From Bathymodiolus brooksi (taxonomy: Eukaryota; Mollusca; Bivalvia; Mytilida; Modiolidae): a stretch of DNA of 64,000 nucleotides. The notes under the pieces were generated by a model, which saw only the letters and a list, made by a program, of their open reading frames with translations, was not told the origin of the DNA and did no database searches. Both the position numbers and the translations under genes were made by a program. Positions 29,101 to 41,100 of this stretch are shown here, piece by piece; the stretch's first letter is position 1, and the number at the start of each line of letters is the position of its first letter. The stretch covers positions 22,092,413 through 22,156,412 of the forward strand of contig OY804589.1 of NCBI GenBank assembly GCA_963680875.1, given 5' to 3'.

Positions 29101-32100
29101 GGACCATGAAAGGCAGCCTAAGTTCGAATACAGACTGCCATTTTAGATATATGCCTCTGTTAACTTTAGCTGGAAGCGAGGGCATCCATATCCTAAGGAC
29201 ATATTCTACCGTTGATTTTCATAATAACTTTAGTTCTATTTGACCGATCTTTCTGAAATGTAAGCACAATCATCCTTGGTACAGAGTAAATAAAGGTTCT
29301 AATTGATTTTGAGGATTATGGTTTTCCCCATTTTCAATCAAGAGGCCCAAAGGTGCCAAAATGAACTGCCTGTGGTTGTATCAAGCTGTCACTAGACAAG
29401 TATTTATTTTGAGCTCAATCAAATAACACCTTTTCCAAGTTTAAGATAACAAGGTTTGGCTATTTGTATTAAATGTTTCTTTCTGTTTTGCAGCCAAGAA
29501 ACCAGGAGAATATTTTGAGAGAGAGTCTTCCCTCACACCTGGTAGACGAGGAAGTGTTGGCAGAGGAGAAGGTAAGTTGAGTATTTGTCTGTCCTCTTTT
29601 GATTTACAGCCTCTGATTACTCCTTTAGTATGTCAAAACTTTTCATGCAATTTCATGTTTTATATCATGTTTGTCTGTTGTCTGATATGTAGCATCAGAA
29701 TTTGTATTATTTTATGCCAAGTGTTAAGGTATGTGAATTTGTGTTTTCTTGACTGAGAACTTCTATAATTATTTGTTAGATTATTTTTGTATACCTATAG
29801 TATATTGAACTGTTTGTGACCCACTTCTGGTGTTATATGATATTTTGAACTGGAAAATTTACCCCATGTTCAAAATACCAGGGCCCGGGTGGCTCAATGT
29901 AGTTGGATTACCTAACAACTCATACAAGCCTATCACCAATACGGCGTGGGTTCGCGACTGGCTTTGTAAAAAAGGGTGCACTCGACTCGCAGCCACAACT
30001 GATAAAGTTTACCAGTTGCTTGCCCTTGGTCGGTGGTTCTCTCCAGGTGCTCCGGCTTCTTCCACCACTAAAGCTAGCCGCCATGATATAACTGAAATAC
30101 AGTCAAACCTGCCCATGCAGTCACCTGTTTTAAAAGGTCACTTTTTTCTAGTCCTGTCATAGAAAATTTCATATGAGTTTAACCTCTTTTAAGAGGTCAC
30201 CTGTTTTATTTTAAAGGACACTTTTTTTGTCCCAACGGTGACTTCTTAATACCTCTTGAAATTTTTGCCAAAGATTGTATTAAACAAAACAAAAAGTAAT
30301 ATACAGTGAAATCTATCTAAACGCAATGTCTGATTATCTTTGCAAATATAACCTGTGTAATATGAACACCTGTCTATTCCAAGCAAATCATATTGGTCCA
30401 TACCATCTCCACTTTAGACAGGTTGACTGCATATAGAGTATATATAGAAGTTATTTCATCATTTTTTTTATATTTTTAGTTCCCACAATGCCTTATGAAA
30501 AACCAACCGTAAGTGACATACGACCAGAATCCACCAGGTTGACATGGCAACCAGTGTTGACATCAGCTTTGTCCAGTGACAGTAAAAACATCAAATACAT
30601 TATTGAAGGAAGAGAATTACCCGATGCTGAATGGAAAAAAATGGCTTCTGGTATCCATGGCAACACTCATATGCTTAGAAATCTCAGACCACAGAAGGAA
30701 TATGACTTCCGTGTTCGTGCTGAGAATCAGTTTGGACTGAGTGACTCTACACAGCCAGCAACATTAGAAAGAGTTAAGCCAGGTATTACTCATAAAAAAC
30801 AAGGTCACATGTCATAACTAAATGTCCTTAACATTAGAATCAAAGGGTACAAATATAGATTCACTTCATTCTAGGAGAATTTGTTTCTCCTGTAACCAAA
30901 ACCTCAAATATATTTTGAAGTTGTTAATTTTTTCCATCATTAAAGATAGTCGAATGGAAAATTGGCAGAAATTCTCATGCAGGTTATTATAAATAATGCT
31001 AACATTTAACCAACTAAGAATAGAAGAAAAATTATATACTTTTAACAGTGGCATTTAACATTAACCAAATTATGATTTTTTTTAATGTGTTTTGTGCTCT
31101 TTGTGACAATATTCATCTCAGAAGTTTATATACTGTCTTACAATTTGATTGGTTACCCATTGTGGAAAAAACAATTTTTTGATATCATATGGCAGTAAAT
31201 GAACATGAGAGACTATCCAACATTACACATGAACACAAATTAAGTGAAAAAATTAAAGGAACTAAATTTTGATTGCTGTTATACATTTGACAGTATGGTC
31301 TTCAACAATGAGCATATATGATTGATTGATTGGTTGGTGTTTAATGCCAACTTTAGCAATATTTCAGCTATATCGTGGCGTGACCAAATTTATTATTAAC
31401 TTAGACACCTATAAGACCATTAGAAATAAAACATAAAACATACTTGTCTATAAAACAATCAGATTATATATACAAATAAAAGAAACATTAAAAAGATAAA
31501 ACCATATATTGAGAACGTATGATATCAAACTATATTTTTGTATACAAATTAATCTCCTTTAAAAATTTCACAATCGTGTCGCCCGCGACATTTGTAAATA
31601 AATCATATAAGTTGTTGACATTGTAGAATGTCTGCTGAACATCGGCAACATCTACGCAGTCTATTAAAACTTGACTATGCGAAAAATTGGAATTACACGG
31701 AATACATTCAGGTCATTCCTCATTGCTTAACAAATAACTATGAGTAAGTCTACCATGACCTATGCGACACCTGGTCAAGGTTAACAAATAACTATGAGTA
31801 AGTCTACCATGACCTATGTGACGCCTGGTCAAGACTACTTGTTCCTTCCGATTTTGACTGTAATCAATGAGCATATAAACTCCTACTCTAAGATGAGTGT
31901 AAAACAGTCCATAGCCTGCTGTTGACAATTGAGTATGAAATGAATTTGTATGAAGATTCTTCCTTCTCCCTTCCTAATGAGTAGGAGGTAGACATGTTTT
32001 TCCCTTCAAATATTAGACAACCTGTTTTTAGTTTATATCACAGTTTAATAGCAAAATATTTTTTTTTTTCTTCAGAAATTGATGAATTTGTAACAAGTAT

Positions 32101-35100
32101 GAAATCAAAGGTTACCCAGTTCAAAAGTAAGTACTGATCATTAATTACATATAAATTTAATTTTTATCAAGGCTGGTTTATATGGATGGGAATAGGGTAT
32201 CATGTAGCATGATAAAGCAGTATTTTGTTTTGCTCAAAATAATGTTTACCGTAAGATTTTCCTTTGGGTATGTCGTCTGAAGATTTTATTAGGATTTAGA
32301 CTTCATTTGGAAAAAAAAAATTGTTTGATGGTGTTTAACGCCACTTTCCACAATAGTTCAGTTATATCGTGGTCGTCAGTTTTATTGGAGGAGGAAACCG
32401 GAGGACCCTGAGAAAAATACTGACCTGTCGCTAGCCACTGACAAACTTTATCACATAATGTTGGAAACTGCATCAGTGGAGTAATAGCTAGCATGTTCAC
32501 CTCGAGTACATTAACATGGGTTTGAGTCCCGGTCGAGTCAACAAATAGCTAGCATGTTCACCTCGAGTGCATTAACGTGGGTTTGAGTCCTGGTCGAGTC
32601 AACAAATAGCTAGCATGTTCACCTCGAGTGCATTAACGTGGGTTTGAGTCCCGGTCGAGTCGACCAAAGACTATAAAATTAGTATTCATTAACATGGGTT
32701 TGAGTCCCGGTCGAGTCAACCAAAGACTATAAAATTAGTATTCATTAACATGAGTTTGAGTCCCGGTCAAGTCAACCAAAGACTATAAAATTAGTATTTG
32801 TTGATTCACCACTAAGGAGTAAGAGCAATGACTGGTTGGATCGTAATTAGAATAATATGTCAGAGTTAAGCTCTGGAAGGCACTAGTGATCTATAGTTGA
32901 AAATGTAATGATAAGTAATGAAATTATAATTCTCTTTGGCTTCAACCATAATTGTGATATGTAGAATGATGTCTGTACATGAGTAGACCAAGGGTAATTC
33001 AACGGGTAAAAATGTTGTAATTTTCTTTTTTCTTTACCAGGTGCATGATATATATATAGAATAACGGCAATTTTGAAAGCCGAGACAGACATTATCGCTA
33101 ATATCTCAACGAGTCTGATAGGACGACCTGGGATATTTGTGGTAATGTTTGTCGAGAACTTCAGAACTGACGTTATTGTTTTTTTCAGTGATGTCATAAT
33201 GTGTTTTACGTCAGATTAACCTATAAACTTGTGTGTGACCTAATATTTTTGTAGATCAAGGTCAGTTCAGTGATCCAGACAATATTAGCTGCACACATCA
33301 AAGGGAAAATGTCCAATCTGCCGATAAATGCTTTTGTGAACCTCTGTATTATAGAATTGATCATCTACATTTTAATTTTAATGCTAAACAACATTCTTAT
33401 TATTTTTTACTACATAAGGACCGCCAGAACTACCTAGATCAAAACCATTTATCGCTGACATGGGTGCCGAATCTGTCAAGTTGGCATGGCAGCCTGCCAT
33501 TGTGTCACCTGTCATCAAGAAGCCACCTCCTGTAACTTATAGATTGGAGGCTCAAGAACTTCCAGCATCTGATTGGCTACCACTCAGCAGTCGATTGTCT
33601 GACACGAGCCATTACTTGTCGGATCTCCTTCCAGATAGAGACTATAATGTTAGAGTTCGTGCCGAAAACAAATATGGCCTCAGCGAACCAACAGAACCTA
33701 TCTGGATTCCAAGGGCTAAAGGTATATGCCTAATTATTGTTGGATATTTCTTTTTTATGCCCCCGCTGCTAGACGACGGAGGCATTATTTTTATTTTTTA
33801 TTTTTTTGTTATTTATTTTTTCCCATTTCTATCCCACATTTGATCTCTGCTCAATAGATTAAGTTCCCCTTCAGCAAATTATTTGAAATTTATACACAAG
33901 GTCAGGGACCGATTAAAGGACGGCCAAATTTGATTTCATACTTTATGAAATTTACCCTTCTAGAGTTATTCCCCTTGATTTGCCCAAAAAAATACCTGCT
34001 TACTTTTGCTGTTATTGGACGCATCCGGTCCTATTCTTCCTTAAAATGGAAATAATAAAAGTAAATATTTTATGTTCAACTACTAATATAGTTTTCTGTC
34101 GTGACAGCCTTTATGAAATTTGTTCCTTAAAAGTGGAAATAAAAGTAAATATTTTATGTTCATCTACTAATATAGTTTTCTGTCTTGGCAGCCTTCCCTG
34201 GTGTCCCAATAGCAAGGCCAGAAATAATTGAGATGGAACCAAATATGGTCAAACTACGATGGGAACGTGTAGATGTACCATCATTCTCAGCTGACAACCA
34301 ATCTCTACGATACATGATTGAGATGCAAGCTCCACCAGCCAGAGAGTGGTCAAGTGTGGCTAGAGACATAGCTGGTACTGTATATGTGGTGTCAGATCTA
34401 GAGCCTGGACAAGACTACAGGTTCAGAGTTCGTGCTCGTACTCCACTGGGCGTAATGTCTGAACCTTCTCCAGTAACATCAATCTATAGAACTATTGGTA
34501 AGTCATAAGGAATGGTTACCACTGGTGGAGCAGGAACTGCTTACCATTCCAGAGCACCTGATTTTTTCCCCGGTTTTTAGTGAGGTCATGTTACTCGATC
34601 TTTAGTTTTATGTCTAATGTTTTGTAGATGGTTGTTTGTCCTTTTTAGCTCATCTTGCCAAAGGCAATGTGAGCTTTTGTTATCACTTGGCATCCGTCGT
34701 CCTTTAACTTTTCGCATTTTAATCTTCTCCTCTGAAACCTCTCAGCCAAATGAACTGAAACTTGGTAGGAAGCATCTATGGAAGGTCCTCTCTAAAGACT
34801 GCTCATTTTGTCCCGAACTATTAACAAACATGGCCACCACAGGCAATTCTTGTTTCTGATTGGCCGATTTTTTTAAATCTTCTCCTCCGAAACCCCTTGG
34901 TCAAATGAACCGAAACTTGGTAGGAAGCATCTATGGAAGGTTCTCTATAACGATTGCTCATTTCATCCCGATCCGTTCACAAACATGGCCACCGCAGGCA
35001 ATTCTTGTTTCTGATTGGCCGATTTTTTAAAATCCTCTCCTCCGAAACCGCTTGGCCAAATGAACCGAAACTTGGTAGGAAGCATCTATGGAAGGTCCTC

Positions 35101-38100
35101 GATAAAGATTGCTCATTTCATCCCGATCCGTGTACAAACATGGCCACCAAAGGCAATTCTTGTTTCTGATTGGTTCATTCCCAAAAACTTCTCCATTGTA
35201 GTAAACTGTTAAAAGGGAGATAAATCTTGCATTAAACTGTTAATAGAAAGATAACTTGCCATTATCTCCCTTAGAAATTAACTAATGCTGATATAGTGTA
35301 ACATGTTTATACTATACATTACATGTAGGTATTCGCATTTTAATATTCTTTTTAGCTCACCGTGCCAAAGGCAATGTGGGCTTTTGGCGTCCGTCGTTTG
35401 TTGTCTGTTGTCTGTTAACTTTTCACATTTTAATCTTCTCCTCTGAAACCCATCAGCCAAATGAACTGAAACTTAGTAGGAAGCATCTATGGAAGGTCCT
35501 CTCTAAAGAGTGCACATTTTGTTATGATCCATTACCAAACATGGTCCTCCACAAGCAATTCTTGTTTCTGATTGGCCAATTTTTAAATATCTCCTCCTCT
35601 GAAACCGCTTGGCCAAATTAACCGAAACATGGCAGGAAACATCTATGGAATGTCCTCTATGAAGATTGCTCATTTCGTCTCGATCGGTTAACAAACATGG
35701 CCACCACAGGCAATTCTTGTTTCTGATTGGTCGATATCTAAAAAATCTTCTCCTCTGAAACTGCCTAGCCAAATGAACCGAAACTTGGTAGGAAGCATCG
35801 ACATGTATGAAAGGTTGTGTATTAAGTTTCCTCAAAGCAGAATGAAAGGTGAGCGACACAGGCTCAGCCCACTGAGCCTCTAGTTCTTTTACCCATTGTG
35901 TTGTCTGTTCTTTGGCGATTTACGGATTCTGATTACCCCTTTGGTATCTTTTAACTCTTTTTAATATTTGTTACTTTTATTTTGTGTATCCAACTCCTCC
36001 TACATTTTAAATTAGAGGAAAATTTCAAAACTTTGTATGTTTGTTTATTGCCATATGAAGTTTCACATATGGCTTTGGCAGTTTCACCAGACTATTTTTG
36101 AAGGAGTTATTGCCCTTTTTGATTGGGGTCGTGATCATATGGTTTTTGGATTTATAACTACCTATGCAATTAGTACCTATCACCACTAAAGTTGGGAGTT
36201 TGAATCCCGCTCAGGCAAGGTGTACTCGATACAACATTATGTGTTATTATATGATTATAAATATCCTAGATTCTGATTGAACAAAACACTACTTCACTCT
36301 CCATTTCAAAATGTAATTATCACCGCTCAAAAGTGCACGCGAGGTTAACATTACTTTTGAACACTGTAGCGTGTACCCAAAAATAGTAACAGGGAAAGTC
36401 CAGGTTGCTTATTTTGAAAATGTATTCTCTGATTGGTAGATATTTAAGGAAGCGGTTTTGCTATCCAATCAGCATTTTCCTAACAACAGCTTGTAATACA
36501 TCTTCTTGTTTTATGTCTATCCCACGTTGTTTTCCTTTTCGCGACATTTTGTTTGTTTTGAATTTTATTCATCATCGGGTGAAAGTCACAGGTGGGTAAG
36601 AGGCTCGCTCAAGTACTACCTTGGGGAACCGCATATTTATTTATTTTTCGTGATGACTATGACAGTGAAAAAAACCAAAATATCACTATCTTCAGATTTA
36701 CTCATATAATAAAACAATTGATGACTTTGGATTTCAGTTAATACCACGATTTATCAACCCCAGAGATCTGATGATCACCTCGGCCGATGGCCTCAGAGAT
36801 CTCTGGAGTTGATAAATCGTGGTATTAACCTCATCCAAAGTCATTAATTGTATAATAAAGTTTATCAGTGACTTGTGACAGGTCAGTGGTTTTCTCCAGG
36901 TACTCCGATTTCCTCCACCAATAAAACTGACCGCCATGATATAACTGAAATATTGTTGAAAGTGGCATTAAGTACCATAAACCAAACCTCCTGCATTTTA
37001 AATGAGAATTCCTCAAAACTTTGCAAGCTTGTTTATTGCCATATGAAGATTCGCATATGGCTATGGCAGTTTCACTGGACTATTTTTGAAGGAGTTATTG
37101 CCCTTTTTGACTTGGAATATTTCAACACAATTATCCTACATTTTAAATTCATTACAGTCAACCTGCCCATGCAATCACTTCTATTAAGTAGTGACCTGTT
37201 TTCAAAGGTCACCTTTTTCTTGTCCTCTCTTCATTGCAAATTGAACATATTTTAAGGGGTCACCTGTCTTATAAGGCCACTTTTTCTTTGTCAGATATGT
37301 GACCTCTTAATACAGGTTTGAGTGTATGAGGTATCTTTCTCAAAAGATAAAAGAACGTGGAAGAAGGCATTTGGGTTTTTTTTGTGTAGAAAAAATTAAT
37401 TCTTTAATGTTTTCATGCGCAAATGTATTTACAATGAGAGGTTTTAATGATGCTTACTTGGTCTGGTCATATTTTTCGCTTTAATGAAAACATCATATTA
37501 ATATGTGAATTTACAGTAAGTGCATTTGAGATGCTTACTTTGTGTTGTAAGTAGATGTGTGTGTAAAATTATGGAATTATTAAAGAAAATATTTCCATGT
37601 CAACAAATAACCATTAAAATTAGATCTCCCCATTTTCTATGAATGTATTATTAATTGACCAATCAGCGACTCTTCTACCAAAATCCAGCAGACAAGGAAA
37701 GCATATACGTTTTGGAATGCACCCGATAGACACTGAATGTATTGATGTTGATCCCTGATCCCTGATGCGATCCCTAACGGAACGTTTTTAGATCTACCAC
37801 GCGTTGACTAGTAAACAACTGATAGAAAATGTGGAGATCTAATCTTAACTAGATTGACAATTAACAAATTTGACAAAAATAATAAAAATGCTTCAAATAT
37901 AAAAATTTTCTGCAGCTACAACAATGGCACCAATAGACTCCTTAGAACTAGAAGACGAAGAAGACGTTGACTTTGATGGAATCCGCTTACGATGGAACAG
38001 AATACAAATTCCACCGTACTCTGCCGGAGAAGAGCCATTATTGTACATGATTGAGATGAATGAACCACCATTAGATGAATGGCGTCCTATCGTTAGTGGA

Positions 38101-41100
38101 CTACCCACCACCAGATATAGGGTTCCAGACCTGGTTCCAGACAGGGACTACCACTTCAGAGTCCGAGCTCTCAGCTCCTATGGATTAAGTCCACCTTCAT
38201 ATACACTGCCTGTCTCCTATCGTAGACCTCTACCAGGTAATTTAAAAAAAATTAATTTGAAATATAAAATTATAATCACAAAGGTGACCATTGAATACAA
38301 ATTTGACTGTATTAGTATGCTCACTTCTAACATGTATCATACAATGGTTTTCAGATTTTAGCTTTTGTTGCCTATTGATTACAAGTGCCAAAAGAAAGAC
38401 TGCCACTATTATAGTAACATGTTTCACATTACATGTGTATAACAAGAAAAAACTGAAAGTAATTGTGAAAATATAAACTTCCAAATATTTTGTATATGTT
38501 TTTCATTCAAAATCATGAAATTTTACACTGACTAATTACTGTATTGCACTTTGGTGTAGCCTTGAGCATATGAATATACAGTGTTTTTTAGGATAATAAG
38601 ACAAAATTTTTGAATCTTAAAAAATTATCATATCAGTAATATCAATTTCAGGACCAAGTCGAATTCTACCAGAATATCCTCAAATTGTCTACGACGAAAG
38701 TGATGCATTACAGTTGTCATGGCAACCACCTAAAATCAGCACTCCTATCAAAGAGCCAATTAAATACCGTGTGGAGCTTCAAGCTCCTCCCAGTTTGTCA
38801 TGGAAACCATTGGCTACAGGCATCCCTGATACAAGATATCCAATCAGAGGTCTTGGACCAAGCAGGGATTACATGTTCCGTGTCGTTCCAGAGACATCTT
38901 CAGGACTACTGGAACCTTTGCCTCCAGTGTCTCTCACCTCATTGCCTGGTAGGAATTATTTTATAAGGGTTCTGAAAGTTCTGCTCATTAACAACAAAGA
39001 TACTGACATGTTATTTAATAGTTTTTATATCACAATTATGTGTTCTCTTTAATGGACAAAAAAGTTACAAAAATATTTGTAGTTTATGAGAAGAAAGTTT
39101 AAACAGTGATGGTCAACATTTCCAACAATATCAACAAAATGAACAACAACCTCACCTCAAATCACCTTAAAAAAAATACACAAAAATCCATGACATATGG
39201 CATTGGAAAGCCAGGTCCAGGCTTGAGACAGGCACAAAATAGCAGAGTTAAACTGTTTAATGGGATCCAAACCCTCTGATAATTGTATCTCCCAATAGTA
39301 AGAGGGAAACGATTCACCATATGTACTGAAATCGTGATTATTTTGGGGACGGTTCGGTTCACTATACGTGGAGGCCGCTTACGATACAAACGATATGATA
39401 CTCATTTTTTGGAAAAAAAAGTCGTGTTGAACTTCCGTTTTCTTCTTTTGGTGATCATTTAATTAATATTTTGAGAAAAGTGAATCGATTAATTTATGCT
39501 TTTAAAATTAATTAATAAAATATCAAATATTTATAATTTCCGCTAGTACGTAAGCGACCTCATATAAAAAAAAACATGTCGACCAGCATGGACTTCAAGG
39601 AATAGTTAGTTTCCTATAAAACGTATCGTGATACGTATCGTAATACATATCAAATATCGCGATACATATCGCTTGGGGAAAAAGGGTATCGTTACACCCC
39701 TACCCAATACAGATATATACACATGATAGAAAACTTGGGCAGTTTCACTTCAACTCAAAAAGACAACAAACTATCACAAAAATGAATGACAAGATAAACA
39801 TGGAGAGTTTAATAGAAAGTTCAGTCAATGTTTGTAGTTAACTGACTACTAGCCAGGAAGGTAGAATATGTTGGTTAAAGACCTGCACTGGGTTGCATAA
39901 ACCTTAAGTAAATTTAAATGTCAATTAAAATTTAGTTGGCACTTTAAAATACTTGAAATGTGCATGTAATTTATTATCGGTACACTTAAAGGTTTAATTG
40001 AGACTTAAATTTAATTGAGGTTTGTTCAACACAGTCCTGTACTGTTAGAACAAAAAGGTCATGACTGATACATAGGACAGAAGCATGAAATCAATATTGA
40101 AAGCCAAAATTTTCAGATTTTTTTCATTATTATGTTTTTCGTTGTGTGCTTTCCTGTCTTGAAACCATTTCCAATTTTTTATTTTGACGAAAAAGTGTGA
40201 TATCATATATATATTGCCGTCACATTGATTTTTATTGTGGTACTTTTTTTCTGGAAAATTGTATTTTATTAGTTTTCTTAAATAATTGATAGTTAGACTG
40301 CATCGCCTACAGTGAGGTAGATCTTGAGTTGGGTCAAATCAATGACTACAAAATTAGTATTTACTGCTTTTCTGCTAGAGTTTAGACTTTTTGTCTCTGA
40401 AGTCAGGATAATGTGTCCGAGTGGAGTGATATGTCTACCTGTAGACTGTTGTTTCAGTGAGCTAGCACTATCAGAATCCAACTAAGCATGTTGGTCTAGT
40501 ACAAAGCAGACATCATCATTACCTCTATAAAATGTAACTTGTTCTCACCGTGATATAGATTAAAAAAAAATTGCTCACTTTGGTGTTCAACAACAATTAT
40601 TCACTCACTGATTGGAAGTTTAAAAAAAAATTGCATGAAATTTTTTTTCTGTGATATTTTTTGCTACACTACAACAAAGTATTTATTATTGTTTGGTTTC
40701 ATCACCTGGAATAAAACAACATACAAGCAGTATCTGCTTTTGTCAAGATTTACGAAACATTTTAGACCACATTCTGAGATCATTATAGTGTATTTAACTT
40801 ATCAGAGAAATTTTCTTAATGAGAAATTCACATGGATTTGTTTTAAGTCCAGTTTAAATGAAAATTTAAATTTGTTCCAAATATTCATAAAAATGTAAAT
40901 ATCTTATTTTATAATACAAATAACACATTTCTGGAATACCCTTCATCAGGTACACTCAAAATAAAAATATTGGTAAGCAAAATAATTTAAGCAAGTAAGC
41001 CGAAGGGCCTTAACAGGAAAGCCACAATCGGCTATGAAAACCTATATCTGAGGGATATTCACCTAAGTTTTAATAAAGTAAGATATTTGTAATCTTTCTT

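Noticed and set aside
34617..35859. ORFs on both strands with repeated [18 protein letters not shown] peptides
   Set aside because: They follow the 150-bp units of a dispersed mollusc repeat and have stops and frame changes between units.
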